Shown: piece after piece, positions 1 through 9,470 of the stretch
Layout: every line of letters begins with the position of its first letter
Numbering within the stretch: position 1 is the stretch's first letter
DNA from: Pantoea agglomerans
GTDB lineage: Bacteria > Pseudomonadota > Gammaproteobacteria > Enterobacterales > Enterobacteriaceae
DNA: 64,000 nucleotides
Reading direction: 5' to 3'
Assembly: GCF_020149765.1 (NCBI RefSeq)
Contig: NZ_CP083808.1
Coordinates: 62,001-126,000, forward strand
Position numbers and translations under genes: made by a program
The notes under the pieces: generated by a model
Database searches by the model: none
The model's input: only the letters and a program-made list of their open reading frames with translations
What the model was told of the DNA's origin: nothing

Positions 1-42
1 CAGATGATCGTTTTTGCGTTTCGTCAGGTCCGTGTCCTTCAT
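1..42 (-). CDS. fni: Type 2 isopentenyl-diphosphate isomerase, N-terminal fragment (cut by window edge)
   Basis: Fourteen codons read from the edge: MKDTDLTKRKNDHL. The RKxDHL motif near the N-terminus is typical of FMN-dependent type 2 IPP isomerases, which interconvert IPP and DMAPP. A GGAGC Shine-Dalgarno lies 4 bases before the ATG. The gene follows crtE on the same strand with a 34-base gap, matching the crtE-idi order of Pantoea carotenoid clusters. Only the start is visible, so the call rests on this short motif and on position. Confidence 0.55.
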   Translation of the reverse strand, partial: MKDTDLTKRKNDHL

Positions 43-76
43 TGCTGCTCCATATACTCAGACAGGAAACGCGCGG

Positions 77-985
77 TCAGCCGACCATAGCGAGTTTTTT
101 ATCGAACCAGGCCTGCACGAAGTGCCGGGTGGCGTAGCCGCTGTCGCAGGCCGAAGCGAGGTGGCGATCGGCGCGTCGCAGATGGTCGCGCAGGCGCTTT
201 TCTACCGCTTTGCTGCCCAGCATGTTCACCAGCGTCGATTTCCCCACGTCCTGATGGGCATCTTTTCCCGTGTCGCTCTGGCCGTCGGTCAGGTCGTCCA
301 GCAGCTGAAAGGCCTGGCCGAGATCCCGCGCGAAGCGGTGCAGCTTTTCACGCGACGCCAGCGGCGCGCCGGCGATGATGGCGGCCATCTGCATCGCCGC
401 GCTGAACAGCGCGCTGGTTTTAAAGTGGTTGGTCAGCTGAATGGCGTCGGCGCTGCGCGGCTGGCCGCCTTCGGTCAGATCGAGAAACTGTCCCTGCACC
501 AGCCCCTGAATGCCGACTGAATGGGAAAGCTCCGCCACGGCCTGGGTCTTCGCCTGGCTGCTGATGCCGTCCGCCAGCGCAATCACGCCGAAGGCGCGGC
601 TCAGCAGGGCGACGGCGGCGAGAATCGCCACCGGCTCGCCGAACTGGCGATGGATTGTCGGCCGGCCGCGCCGCAGTTCGGCATCGTCCATGCAGGGAAT
701 ATCGTCGAGTATCAGCGAGGCGGCATGCACCATCTCGACGGCGCAGGCGAAGTCGAGCAGCCCGCTGAGTTCGTCGCGATAGCCAAGGTCGTGAGCGGCC
801 AGCATCAGCAGTACCGGCCGGATGCGTTTGCCCGGCGCCAGCGCGCCTTCGCGCATGGCGAGCCCCACGCAGTCGCGTTCGCTTTCTACCGGCAGCAGTC
901 GGTCAAGACGCTGTTCAATAATCGCCAGTAACATCAGGGGATCGCTGTAGATGAGGGTAGAGTCTCTTTCAGCAAAAATGGTCAT
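77..985 (-). CDS. crtE: Geranylgeranyl diphosphate synthase CrtE
   Basis: A 302-residue trans-prenyltransferase that condenses IPP with allylic diphosphates to give C20 GGPP, the first committed step of carotenoid synthesis. The first Asp-rich motif DDIPCMDD is at residues 94-101 and the second, DDLTD, at 230-234; RRGRPTIH follows the first motif as in the family. I chose the internal ATG at 985 (MTIFAERD) over the upstream ATG at 1033 because AAGGA lies 9 bases before it and it aligns with Pantoea CrtE N-termini. It is the first gene of a minus-strand cluster leaving the window to the left. Confidence 0.95.
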   Translation of the reverse strand: MTIFAERDSTLIYSDPLMLLAIIEQRLDRLLPVESERDCVGLAMREGALAPGKRIRPVLLMLAAHDLGYRDELSGLLDFACAVEMVHAASLILDDIPCMDDAELRRGRPTIHRQFGEPVAILAAVALLSRAFGVIALADGISSQAKTQAVAELSHSVGIQGLVQGQFLDLTEGGQPRSADAIQLTNHFKTSALFSAAMQMAAIIAGAPLASREKLHRFARDLGQAFQLLDDLTDGQSDTGKDAHQDVGKSTLVNMLGSKAVEKRLRDHLRRADRHLASACDSGYATRHFVQAWFDKKLAMVG

Positions 986-1212
986 AATGGCAGTCCTTAC
1001 TTGCAGGTGAGCGTCGGCCTGTCGTAATTGCAAATGAACAAAGTGGCGCAGAAAGAGCCATCTAATAATTAACGTCGAACCTGTTATTTTTAGCGTCGTC
1101 GCAGATCAGCATTGTTGTTTGGTTTTGGCGAGACGGTGAAATAAAGCGTAGTCGAGAATTCGCCTGCTGAAGGGCAAAACGGAGATAAGTGATAATAAAA
1201 TAATAATTTTAT

Positions 1213-1800
1213 TCACGAACTAAGTGCCGGGTCAGATGGCGCCGCGGCAGTGGAAAGCAGCTGGTTGAGCAAAGCAATAGCCTGCCTGACCTCCTGCGGC
1301 GTCAGCGCGCCATCTCTGGCGAAGCGCACCACCCCCTGTGCGTCCAGCAGCATCACGGCGGAGCCGTGCGGCGTCAGCTGCCAGCTGTTGCGCGCCACAC
1401 CGCTGCTGTCGATCACGAAATGCTGCCAGGGCGCGTCGCGCTTGCTCGATTTAATGCTGCGCTCGACAAAAATGGCGCTGCCTGGAATGGCGTCGTCGGT
1501 ATTGACGATAGTGGTGGTCTGAAAGCGGCTGCGCGGAAAGTTTGCCTGTTGGACGGCGGCGATCAGCGGCGCGTTTTGCTCTTTGGCCGACAGCCGCCCG
1601 GCGACGTGGATCACCATGCGGACTTTGCCGGTCAGCGACTGGCTGCTCCAGCGCTGATAGCCCAGCATCTCATGCTGCATCACCAGCTCGCCCTCGTTGG
1701 CGATAAAGACCGGCGGAAGAGGTTTTCCCGTTTCAACGCTGTGTGCAGCGGCAAGGAGAGGAAACAGCAGGCTGATAAGCAGCAGTGGGTAGAGTTTCAC
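1213..1800 (-). CDS. ytfJ: YtfJ-family periplasmic thioredoxin-fold protein
   Basis: About 195 residues. It has a signal peptide (VKLYPLLLISLLFPLLAAAHS, likely cut after the AAA) and a body matching E. coli YtfJ in several blocks: ETGKPLPP, GELV, HVAGR-SAKE, TTTIVNTDDAIPG and DGALTPQEV. YtfJ has a thioredoxin-like fold without a redox CXXC pair, and none is seen here; its function is unknown. The start is uncertain: a GTG at 1800 preceded closely by GAGGA gives the best signal peptide, and another GTG at 1812 would add four residues. It appears monocistronic. Confidence 0.75.
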   Translation of the reverse strand: MKLYPLLLISLLFPLLAAAHSVETGKPLPPVFIANEGELVMQHEMLGYQRWSSQSLTGKVRMVIHVAGRLSAKEQNAPLIAAVQQANFPRSRFQTTTIVNTDDAIPGSAIFVERSIKSSKRDAPWQHFVIDSSGVARNSWQLTPHGSAVMLLDAQGVVRFARDGALTPQEVRQAIALLNQLLSTAAAPSDPALSS

Positions 1801-1984
1801 GCATCCTCGCACGCAGAAGGAAAGAGCCTCAAGCCTGGGTGAAAATCTGCCGCTTCGCCAGTTAAGAAATGATGAATTTTTACGCTTTGCTCAAAATTTA
1901 ATCACTGGTTCAATGCGCCAGATCAAACAACGCGCGGTGAAAGGAATCGAAGATGCAGTGAATCGCTCGCAAAAGGAGATGGGT

Positions 1985-2197
1985 ATGAAAAGTGAATTGA
2001 TGACGCTGTCTGATGTTGCGCGCTACCTGGGGGTCTCTCCGCTGAGGCTGGTGCGTGCCTACTGCAATCGCGGATCGCTGGATGGGGTACCACTGCCGGC
2101 GCCGCTGCAAAACGTAGCGTTCAGAGAACGCTGCTGGTCGCGCGAAGAGGTACGTCAGTTCCGGCACCGACTACAGCGCGCCCGTCACCACGCCTGA
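1985..2197 (+). CDS. Small excisionase/AlpA-like DNA-binding protein
   Basis: 70 residues. The segment LSDVARYLGVSPLRLVRAY at the N-terminus looks like the winged-helix unit of MerR/excisionase-type proteins, and WSREEVRQFRHRLQ resembles their second helix. The ATG at 1985 was chosen because AGGAG lies 7 bases before it; the frame stays open upstream to 1913 without a comparable site. No integrase or phage gene is adjacent, so a role in excision cannot be claimed; transcriptional control is equally possible. Confidence 0.5.
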   Translation: MKSELMTLSDVARYLGVSPLRLVRAYCNRGSLDGVPLPAPLQNVAFRERCWSREEVRQFRHRLQRARHHA

Positions 2198-2202
2198 TAA
2201 AA

Positions 2203-2226
2203 AAGGGAAGGTGTTCACCTTCCCTT
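2203..2226. terminator. Bidirectional terminator hairpin
   Basis: Perfect 11-bp stem AAGGGAAGGTG/CACCTTCCCTT with a 2-base central gap, A-rich before and T-rich after. It lies exactly between the convergent genes ending at 2197 and 2231. Confidence 0.8.
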
Positions 2227-2230
2227 ATTA

Positions 2231-2938
2231 TCAACTGCCGCTAACGGTTCCGCTCATCACGCCGGTCGCTTCCGCATCCACCAGAAAACAGATCAGCGTG
2301 GCGTCGCGCTCGGCGGTTACCTCTGGCAATGCGTCGGCGTCACCGGCCACGTCCCCTTTATGCAGACGCTGTCCCTCCAGATTCACCACGCCGTCCAGCA
2401 CCGCCAGCCAGGGCGCGAAGCCGGGCAGCGCGGGCACCGCCAGCGTTTTGCCGCGCTCCAGCCGTACGTCGTAGATATGCACCGCCTGACGCAGCGTCAG
2501 CGGCGCGGCACTGCCTTCCGGCCCCGCCAGCCATGTCCAGGCGTTATGGGCGACGCCGTCAGCGCGCTCCAGCAGCTGGGTTTTCGCTTCGCCTCCGGCG
2601 CGCGCCGGGCGGATAAACGCCTGCAACAGTTCAGCTTCAATCAGCGGCGCGGACTCTTCATGCCGCAGACCATCACCCGCATTTACCACCATTACCCGTT
2701 TAGCCGACAGCGGCGTGCGCTCGCCCTGCGGGTCGGTATGCTGCACCGAGCCGCGCCAGACGTAGCTGAGGATGTCATCGTTCACATGCTCATGCATCGG
2801 AATGCGCGCGCCGAGCTTGAGCGTTGTCATATCGACAATCGCCAGCGGCCCAAAGCGTTCGCCGGGGCGAAGACGGCGAATGGTAAAGGGACCATATTCA
2901 AACAGCTGGCCGCGATGGGCACGCACAATGTTCATCAT
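2231..2938 (-). CDS. Pirin-family bicupin protein
   Basis: 235 residues with the pirin layout of two cupin halves. The N-terminal half carries the metal-site pattern (MHEHVNDD near residue 48, later GLRHEES) and IYDVRLERGKTLAVP opens the C-terminal half. Pirins are Fe-binding cupins; some have quercetin 2,3-dioxygenase activity, but most bacterial members are uncharacterised. The second ATG, three bases in, is equally good. It ends against the shared hairpin at 2203-2226. Confidence 0.85.
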   Translation of the reverse strand: MMNIVRAHRGQLFEYGPFTIRRLRPGERFGPLAIVDMTTLKLGARIPMHEHVNDDILSYVWRGSVQHTDPQGERTPLSAKRVMVVNAGDGLRHEESAPLIEAELLQAFIRPARAGGEAKTQLLERADGVAHNAWTWLAGPEGSAAPLTLRQAVHIYDVRLERGKTLAVPALPGFAPWLAVLDGVVNLEGQRLHKGDVAGDADALPEVTAERDATLICFLVDAEATGVMSGTVSGS

Positions 2939-3330
2939 CTTCTCCTGTTATGAGCTTACAGAGGGATAATAAACCTGCTGGAAAAGAAGAGAAGGAGGGG
3001 GAATTGCTGAGAGAGTTCAGTTTTTTTGAACAAGCCGCCCGCCACGGCGGGCGGGCAGCCTGCGCCTTTACTTACCCTGTTCGTCGCTCTCGCCGGGTAA
3101 GTCACCAGCTATTTAATCAATCAAAATTCAGAGGCTTAACGGTGGTACAGCAACGTTATTCTGCATTCGCGCTAAGCATCAAACCACTCTTTACCTCTGC
3201 CCGCTGTGTACTTATCTGTTATGGAGGGTGACGTGTGCCCTTTTAGCAAAGCGCTTTCCATGTTGCCAGGCATAAAGCCTGCCGGGCAGTGAGGAAAGTT
3301 TTTCAGGCGGTAACGCCTGTGATATGCCGT
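2939..3330. other. Intergenic region with GC-rich hairpins
   Basis: No convincing gene. Near 3033-3056 there is a strong GC hairpin (GCCCGCC/GGCGGGC), and near 3304-3319 a CAGGCG/CGCCTG hairpin just beyond the stop of the 3331 gene. Neither has a good U-tract. They may be mRNA-end structures or REP-like units. Confidence 0.5.
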
Positions 3331-3690
3331 CTATTCACGATAATAGGGAATATCGACGGGATAGAGATTTTTTAAACTTAATAACCGACAACTGACCAGC
3401 CGCTGATGGTCTTCATACCAGTAATAAAAATTTCCAGTTTTATGATTGAAAATCATTTCATCCATATTTGCGAACTGAAATAGCAAAAGAGACCCTTTTC
3501 GCGCGTGCCCGCCACCCGTTTCAAAGTGATCCGTGCCCCATGATTCCTGTGTGTGCTCATAACGATGGAGGATGACTTCAATCTGTCCACGCACGGGACA
3601 AAGCAGTCTGATATCGGAATTATCGAGGGAGAGAGCCTGTACCTTTGTGGAAGCCAATATAAGAAAAAGTGAGAGCAAAGCATATTTCAT
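3331..3690 (-). CDS. Secreted hypothetical protein
   Basis: 119 residues with a clear Sec signal peptide (MKYALLSLFLILASTKVQA) and a mature part of about 100 residues with two Cys (LLCPVRG, LVSCRLL) that could form a disulphide. AAGGA lies 8 bases before the ATG. The mature region contains many aromatic residues (NFYYWYEDHQR). I do not recognise the family; nothing adjacent suggests a function. Confidence 0.6.
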   Translation of the reverse strand: MKYALLSLFLILASTKVQALSLDNSDIRLLCPVRGQIEVILHRYEHTQESWGTDHFETGGGHARKGSLLLFQFANMDEMIFNHKTGNFYYWYEDHQRLVSCRLLSLKNLYPVDIPYYRE

Positions 3691-4086
3691 CTGGGTGTCC
3701 TTTTTTTCCGGCTTTATGGCATTCCGTCAGGCACCTTTCATTGAGTTCGGTCATACCGGCTATTTAACTGATGGCGAAACAGACAACCTGAGATAGCGAA
3801 CGACCGGATGCGATCTGTCAGGCCTGTTTTGGCAAAACTGATGGAGTAAGAGGCTGGCGCCGCCTGCTGGATTCCTGGGGAAGACTCCCGGTACCAGATT
3901 GTGCTGGTGCAGAGGGAATATCCCCGGACATCTGTATCTGTTAATGGCAGGCAGGGGTAAAAGGAGACCGCGCACGGAAGCAAAATGGGCTTTCGGCGCG
4001 GTTTTTGTGGTCTGAAAGGGCGACCAGACTTGTTGCTTTATACGCAGCGACTTTTTTAATCAGAAATCATCCTTGATTAACGGGTT
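3691..4086. other. Intergenic region, no recognised gene
   Basis: Short ORFs here overlap each other in several frames and lack ribosome-binding sites. Near 3968-4005 the inverted repeat ACCGCGC...GCGCGGT followed by TTTTT may be a weak plus-strand terminator. Confidence 0.4.
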
Positions 4087-5814
4087 TTAATCCCCGCTAT
4101 CACTGCTCTCGCCGAGGAAGAAATACCACAGCGGAATCGACATCAGGCCGGTAAAGACCGAGGTATAGAGGATCACCATCAACCCCTGGGTGACATACAT
4201 CAGCAGCGACCAGTCGCTAAAGGCGATCTGATACTGATCGATCACGCCGCTGATAATGGCCTTGCCCATTACCGTGCCGACAATCAGCCACAGAATCACC
4301 ACGCTGCGCAGGAAATAACGCATCTCTTTCCGCTTTTCAGCGAAGCGTCCGCGCACGATGCCCAACGGCGACTGCTGATCCAGCGGCGCTTCCGGCTGCG
4401 GCATGGCGGCGCGCTGCGCCCTGCGCCAGCGCAGCAGATCGAGCGCGACAAACGCCAGCAGGCTGGCGCCCATTACCGGCAGCGCCCAGCCCAGCGCCAG
4501 CGCGACCATCAGTGAGACGGCCTGCGCGTAGCGCGGCATCGCCAGCCAGGCGATAACCAGCGTTTGCGCCGGGTTCTGCACCGGCAGCGCCGGACGACGG
4601 ATCCACCACATGCGGTAGCCGAACGCGATGGTGGCGCACAGGCCAAAGCCAAAAAAGGCCAGCAGCAGCTGATTGGGCCAGCCAAACAGCACGCCCATAT
4701 GGGCGTCAACGCCCCAGCGGGTCAGCTTCGCCACCAGCGGAAAGTGCGCGAACTCAACGCGGTCGACGATAGCAAACGTCGCCGGATCCACCGAAACGGC
4801 ATCAACCTGACTCGGCCAGCTGCGATCGATCTCGCTGACCGTCCAGGCCTGGCCGTCCGCTTTCGGCTGGCGCAGCTCCAGTTTTGCGGCGTGAATATCG
4901 GCGCGGCGTGCGGCGTTAAGCACGCTGTCCCAGTCAGCGTCCCGGACATTCACGGCGTGAGCCGGTTTGGCTGGCATCGCCATACCGCTCATATCCATGC
5001 CGTCCATCTGCGGCATTGCGTGATGGTCGGCATGGGGATCGGCGCTGGCGGCGGGCGCGCTGGCGTCCAGTGCGGTGCGCACCTGCGGCGTCATCCAGCC
5101 CAGCTCGCTGCGCATTTTATCAATGTTGCCGCCTGCCCACTGCGACCAGGTCAGGCCGGTGACCGAAAAGAACAGCAGGCCGAGCGACAGCGCCAGGCCA
5201 AGGGTAATATGCCAGTGGCGGGCGAAGGCGAAGCCCGACGTGGGCTTTTTCACCTTTCTGCGCGGACGCGTGCCGAGCCACAGCACCAGACCGCCGAGGG
5301 CGGCGACCCAAAGCCAGGAGGCAGCCAGTTCGCTGTAGAGGCGGCCAGCGTCGCCCAGCAGCAGACCGCGATGCAGCTGATCCAGCCACATGCGCAGCGG
5401 CAGCACGCCGCTGGTGCCGTAAACCGTCATATCGCCCTTAACCTGCAGGGTATAGGGATCGATAAACACCGAGCGCGACTCAGACGGACCGAGATCGCTC
5501 TGGCTGAACTGCACGCGGGTCGTATCCTGCGCGCCAGGGGCCGGCCGCACCGCATAAACCTGCGCCGCCTCGCCGATATGACGCCGCGCCGCGGCGACCT
5601 GGGCCGAAAGCGGCTGCGCCGTTCCCTGCGGCTCGGTGGTGAGCGCTGAAGCGTAAAGCACATTCTCAATCTGCGGCGTCAGCACGTAGAGGGTGCCGGT
5701 CAGCGCAGCAATAAAGATAAAGGGAGCGATAAACAGCCCGATGTAAAAGTGCAGGCGGCGTAAAAAATTGAATAACGCGCCGCGCGGCGGCGCCGTTTCC
5801 CGAAGTGATGACAT
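4087..5814 (-). CDS. PepSY-domain inner-membrane protein with Met/His-rich loop
   Basis: 575 residues. The N-terminal LHFYIGLFIAPFIFIAALTG and later transmembrane helices match PepSY_TM proteins linked to metal or siderophore reduction and copper handling. A periplasmic loop at about residues 252-286 is unusually rich in Met and His (HADHHAMPQMDGMDMSGMAM), as in copper-binding proteins. The gene lies 77 bases downstream of a DUF2946 gene with the same composition, so the pair is probably one operon. Copper-related function is inference from the pairing and the loop; iron-siderophore reduction is the main alternative. Confidence 0.82.
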   Translation of the reverse strand: MSSLRETAPPRGALFNFLRRLHFYIGLFIAPFIFIAALTGTLYVLTPQIENVLYASALTTEPQGTAQPLSAQVAAARRHIGEAAQVYAVRPAPGAQDTTRVQFSQSDLGPSESRSVFIDPYTLQVKGDMTVYGTSGVLPLRMWLDQLHRGLLLGDAGRLYSELAASWLWVAALGGLVLWLGTRPRRKVKKPTSGFAFARHWHITLGLALSLGLLFFSVTGLTWSQWAGGNIDKMRSELGWMTPQVRTALDASAPAASADPHADHHAMPQMDGMDMSGMAMPAKPAHAVNVRDADWDSVLNAARRADIHAAKLELRQPKADGQAWTVSEIDRSWPSQVDAVSVDPATFAIVDRVEFAHFPLVAKLTRWGVDAHMGVLFGWPNQLLLAFFGFGLCATIAFGYRMWWIRRPALPVQNPAQTLVIAWLAMPRYAQAVSLMVALALGWALPVMGASLLAFVALDLLRWRRAQRAAMPQPEAPLDQQSPLGIVRGRFAEKRKEMRYFLRSVVILWLIVGTVMGKAIISGVIDQYQIAFSDWSLLMYVTQGLMVILYTSVFTGLMSIPLWYFFLGESSDSGD

Positions 5815-5889
5815 AGCACATCCATTTTTATTCAGTTAAAGACGAACCCGTTTCCGTCGCTTTACAGGGCGGAAAGGCAGGTATTCTGA

Positions 5890-6309
5890 TTAAAAAGCGC
5901 AGCGGGAAGGCGGGGCGCGAGGCCGGTAGACGCGGCGTTGGCGTCGGCACGGCGGCGGGTCCGCGCGCTGCGTCGGCGGCGGCGCGCGGGAGATCAGCAT
6001 CATCAGCCAGAGAAGGGGAACCGCAGCCCAGATCATCAGCGGCACATGCACCAGCAGCTCGCAGTAGCCGCAGGCGATACCCTCTTCCCCCGCCATCATA
6101 TGACCCGGGGGCATCATGGCGTCGTCCATATGATGCATCATCGGCATGGCTTCGGCGCCGTGCGGCATCGGCATCATCGGAGCGGCCATTGCGCCAGCAT
6201 GGCGCGCCATCAGATCCTTCGACACCACGGGCGCGACAAACAGCAGAAGCACCGCCAGGATAGCCAGGCAGGCGCTGAGTCGCTGTTGCAACGGGGTGAA
6301 AAAGGTCAT
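5890..6309 (-). CDS. DUF2946-family membrane protein, Met/His-rich
   Basis: About 139 residues: an N-terminal membrane helix (LSACLAILAVLLLFVAPVV), then a Met/His-rich stretch (MPMPHGAEAMPMMHHMDD and following), then the family signature CGYCELLVHVPL and a second helix. DUF2946 proteins commonly sit beside TonB receptors or PepSY proteins in copper loci. I chose the ATG at 6309; the frame extends one TTG codon further. It is the first gene of the pair with the PepSY gene. Confidence 0.75.
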   Translation of the reverse strand: MTFFTPLQQRLSACLAILAVLLLFVAPVVSKDLMARHAGAMAAPMMPMPHGAEAMPMMHHMDDAMMPPGHMMAGEEGIACGYCELLVHVPLMIWAAVPLLWLMMLISRAPPPTQRADPPPCRRQRRVYRPRAPPSRCAF

Positions 6310-6430
6310 CAAAACATCACTGGCTGGTAAACGTCAGGCGCTATTTTACCGCGTTACGGCGATAAACGGGGCTAATTCCGTAAAAATTCTTAGGCTTTGC
6401 CTGTATCGTCTGAGCACCACGCCGTACCCG

Positions 6431-7351
6431 CTAGAAAACAGAGCTGCCGAGACGCTCGCTGAGCAGCTCCAGCGCAGCGGTGCCCGCCAGCGAATTGCCG
6501 ATGGCGTCCAGGCCCGGCGACCAGACCGCAATGCTCATTTTACTGGGAATAATGGCGATGATGCCGCCGCCGACGCCCGACTTCGCTGGCATGCCGACGC
6601 GCCAGGCGAACTCGCCCGCGCCGTCATACATGCCGCTGGTGATCATCAGCGCGTTAATCTGTCTCGCCTGACGCGGGGTGATAATCTGCGCGCCGTCGGC
6701 CGTTTTGCCCTGGTTTGCCAGATAGACAAAGCTGCGCGCCAGCTCGACGCAGTTCATCGACAGCGAGCAGTAGTGGAAGTAGGTCTGCATCACCTTGCTG
6801 ACGTCGTTATGAAAATTGCCGAACGACTTCATCAGCCAGGCGATAGCGGCGTTGCGCGCCGAGTGCTCATACTCGGAGCGGGCGACGTGGCGATCGTAAT
6901 GAATATCGGGCTGGCCGCTCAGCTGACGCACAATCTCCAGCATGCGCTGGCGCGGCGCGGTCAGGCGCGTTTCCAGCATATCGCATATCACCAGCGCCCC
7001 GGCGTTGATAAAGGGATTGCGCGGCTTGCCGTGCTCCAGCTCCAGCTGTACCAGCGAGTTAAACGGCTGGCCAGAGGGCTCTTTGCCGACGCGCTGCCAG
7101 ATTTCATCATCGGAGTAGCGGGTGAGCGCTACGCTTAGCGACAGCACTTTAGAGATGGACTGGATAGAGAAGCGCTCCTGCGCGTCGCCTGCCTGCCAGT
7201 ACTGACCGTCCGGCGTCGCCACGGCGATGCCGAGCGCATGCGCGGGCGCTTCGGCCAGCGCGGGAATATAGCTGGCGACGCTGCCGCGCGCGGTAAGCGG
7301 GCGCACCTGCTCCAGAATCTCTTCCAGTAGCGCGTTGCTGAGTTCGGTCAC
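6431..7351 (-). CDS. glsA: Glutaminase (serine-dependent, GlsA type)
   Basis: 306 residues, the usual length. It hydrolyses L-glutamine to glutamate and ammonia in the cytoplasm. The catalytic SxxK motif is in [13 protein letters not shown], with family blocks [32 protein letters not shown] and SGVGGGI. The start is a GTG at 7351 with GGAG 8 bases upstream. It is divergent from the cupin gene at 7465, so the two share a roughly 110-base promoter region. Confidence 0.92.
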   Translation of the reverse strand: MTELSNALLEEILEQVRPLTARGSVASYIPALAEAPAHALGIAVATPDGQYWQAGDAQERFSIQSISKVLSLSVALTRYSDDEIWQRVGKEPSGQPFNSLVQLELEHGKPRNPFINAGALVICDMLETRLTAPRQRMLEIVRQLSGQPDIHYDRHVARSEYEHSARNAAIAWLMKSFGNFHNDVSKVMQTYFHYCSLSMNCVELARSFVYLANQGKTADGAQIITPRQARQINALMITSGMYDGAGEFAWRVGMPAKSGVGGGIIAIIPSKMSIAVWSPGLDAIGNSLAGTAALELLSERLGSSVF

Positions 7352-7464
7352 GAGTGAATCTCCTTTTCTGAGGCGTCTGGCGCCGGATAATGAACGCGAG
7401 TCGCCGCTGAATCAATGCAGCGCGTGTAAAATATGTGAACTCTCACCGCGACCCCGAGGCCGCT

Positions 7465-7815
7465 ATGTTAACCAGTCTGTTTGACGCTTTCCCGCAGGCC
7501 GCCGAGCGCGGCGAACAAGAGACCTTTGAGGCGCTGCTGCGCCGACCCGATCTTTGCATCGAACGGATTATCTCGACCGGACAGGCGAGCCCGCCCGGCT
7601 TCTGGTATTGCCAGCCGCAGGGCGAATGGGTGCTGGTGGTGCAGGGCGCGGCGGGCGTGCAGCTGGAGCATGAAGCCGAAGAGCGGGTGCTGCGCGCGGG
7701 CGATTTCATCCATCTGCCCGCGCAGACGCGCCATCGCGTGAACTGGACCAGCCGCGATGAACCGACGATCTGGCTGGCGGTCCATTACGCGCTGCCGCCA
7801 GAGAGAGAGGATTGA
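7465..7815 (+). CDS. Small single-domain cupin
   Basis: 116 residues with one cupin barrel: EWVLVVQGAAGVQLEHE followed by RAGDFIHLPAQTRHRVNWT, where the second motif keeps its His pair. Such proteins bind a metal and are often isomerases, dioxygenases or sensors; the substrate cannot be told. The ATG at 7465 follows GAGG at 5 bases; a GTG at 7435 would add ten residues. The transporter at 7825 runs convergently and ends 9 bases beyond. Confidence 0.7.
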   Translation: MLTSLFDAFPQAAERGEQETFEALLRRPDLCIERIISTGQASPPGFWYCQPQGEWVLVVQGAAGVQLEHEAEERVLRAGDFIHLPAQTRHRVNWTSRDEPTIWLAVHYALPPERED

Positions 7816-7824
7816 TGGCTTAGC

Positions 7825-9012
7825 TCATATCTGTCTGCTGCTGCCGGCCAGCGGCGCCAGCAGCATCTGCGCAAAGCTCAGCACCGCCAGCAGGGTGAGC
7901 GGCAGCGTCCAGCCGCCGCTCTGCTGGTGCAAAATGCCGAAAGCGAGCGGGCCGAGCGCCGCCAGCGCATAGCCTACGCACTGCGCCATCCCGGAAAGCT
8001 GCGACGCCTGACGGTGATCGCGGGCGCGCAGGTTGAACAGCGACAGACAGAGCACCAGCGAGGCGCCCGCGCCTGACCCGGCGATAACGAGCCACAGCGC
8101 CGCCAGCTGCGGCAGCAGCAGCAGGCCGAGCATGCCGCAGAAAATAGCGGCGGAAGAGACCAGGGCGGTCAGGCGCGCGTCGCGCAGCCGTTTGAGCGCC
8201 ACCATACAGCCGAGGTTGGCAACAATGGCCACCGCCTGGTAGAGAAACAGCAGCCAGCCTGCTTCCGCCTGAGTGTAGCCAGTGCTCTGCGCGTAGGGCG
8301 TAAACCAGTCGATCAGGGTGTAAAACGCCAGCGACTGCAGCGCCATAAACAGCGAAACCTGCCAGCCGATGATCGATCGCCAGGGCGTGACGCCCGCGGA
8401 GAGGGAAGAGGGCGCGCCTGACGGGCCTGCTGCGCGCGGCGTCCGCAGCAGCGGCAGCCAGGCGAGCAGCGCGACAACCCCCGGCAGCGCCCAGACGCCG
8501 AGCGACAGCCGCCAGTCCGCCTCGGACAGGGCAGCAAGCGGCACGGCGATCCCCGACGCCAGACTGGCGGTCAGCGACATGGTCGCGGCATAGAGCCCGA
8601 TATATTTCGCGGTATGCTGGGTAAAGTCGCGTTTAATAAGCGGCGGCAGCAGCACGTTGGCGGCGGCGATCCCCGCGCTGAGCAGCGCCGTGCCGCTCCA
8701 GAGGGCAGCCTCGGCCGGCAGCCAGCGCAGGATTGAACCCAGCGTAATCAGCAGCAGCGCCGCCCAGAGGCTGCGCTCCAGACCGAAGCGATTGCCCAGC
8801 ATGGCGGCGAACGGCGCCAGCGCGGCGAACATCATCAGCGGAATAAAGTTGAAAAAGCCCGCGGCGGCGGCGCTCAGGCCGAAGGCGTGGCGAATGTTCT
8901 CCAGCACCGGGCCGACAGCGGTAATGGGCGCGCGCAGGTTAGCCGCGGTCAGCAGTAACACCAGCAGGAAAAAACCAGGTTGGGTAAGACGGGAAGCCCG
9001 TAGAAGAGTCAT
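7825..9012 (-). CDS. CynX/NimT-family MFS transporter
   Basis: About 395 residues with 12 predicted membrane helices. The N-terminus (LLVLLLTAANLRAPITAVGPVL) is diagnostic of the CynX/NimT group (cyanate, 2-nitroimidazole and related exporters). The ATG at 9012 is preferred; a GTG at 9033 would add seven residues not typical of the family. Substrate unknown. Confidence 0.8.
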   Translation of the reverse strand: MTLLRASRLTQPGFFLLVLLLTAANLRAPITAVGPVLENIRHAFGLSAAAAGFFNFIPLMMFAALAPFAAMLGNRFGLERSLWAALLLITLGSILRWLPAEAALWSGTALLSAGIAAANVLLPPLIKRDFTQHTAKYIGLYAATMSLTASLASGIAVPLAALSEADWRLSLGVWALPGVVALLAWLPLLRTPRAAGPSGAPSSLSAGVTPWRSIIGWQVSLFMALQSLAFYTLIDWFTPYAQSTGYTQAEAGWLLFLYQAVAIVANLGCMVALKRLRDARLTALVSSAAIFCGMLGLLLLPQLAALWLVIAGSGAGASLVLCLSLFNLRARDHRQASQLSGMAQCVGYALAALGPLAFGILHQQSGGWTLPLTLLAVLSFAQMLLAPLAGSSRQI

Positions 9013-9470
9013 GAAATCCGCATCACAAAGCACGGCAGAGCCGCTGTGGTGCGTTGGTTGACGTTAACGCTTACGCATCAGGCGCTGGTCCCGATGTCTG
9101 GGCGCTACTTTAAAGGCTGCTGCCGTTGCTGTAAAGCTGAACCGCCGCCGCCCCGCTTATATATTGCTGAACAATACCAGACAAAATGATAATAAAAGCG
9201 CTGACTTATTCTGGGTTGTCAGATGCTACCCGTGCTAAATAAGCGGAGCGATAATCAAAAGGTGTTTTTCAAATAGCGGGCGCCACCTGTTCGCTATTTA
9301 ACTGAAGCGGCATCTCAGACAAAAATAAGAATATTCCTTAGTAATCAACCCATTTTTACGCCACGCTTCGCTTTTATTAAATTTGCGCAATTGTGCTTAG
9401 CAACTATTATTAATTTCTGTAGCGTCCTGGCCAGGAAAGCAATCACCTGATTTGATAAGAGGAACTTGTA
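9013..9470. other. Upstream region of the yciF-yciE-katN operon
   Basis: AT-rich, no gene seen. It should hold the promoters of the divergent transporter and the stress operon. In E. coli the homologous operon depends on RpoS; I cannot pick out a convincing -10 here. AGAGGA lies 8 bases before the yciF ATG. Confidence 0.5.

Noticed and set aside
3738..3983. Minus-strand ORF in the 3691-4086 gap
   Set aside because: Overlaps another equally long frame, no ribosome-binding site, no protein-like pattern.
4564..5649. 361-codon plus-strand ORF over the PepSY gene
   Set aside because: His/Arg/Gln-rich shadow of the real minus-strand gene; no ribosome-binding site or family.
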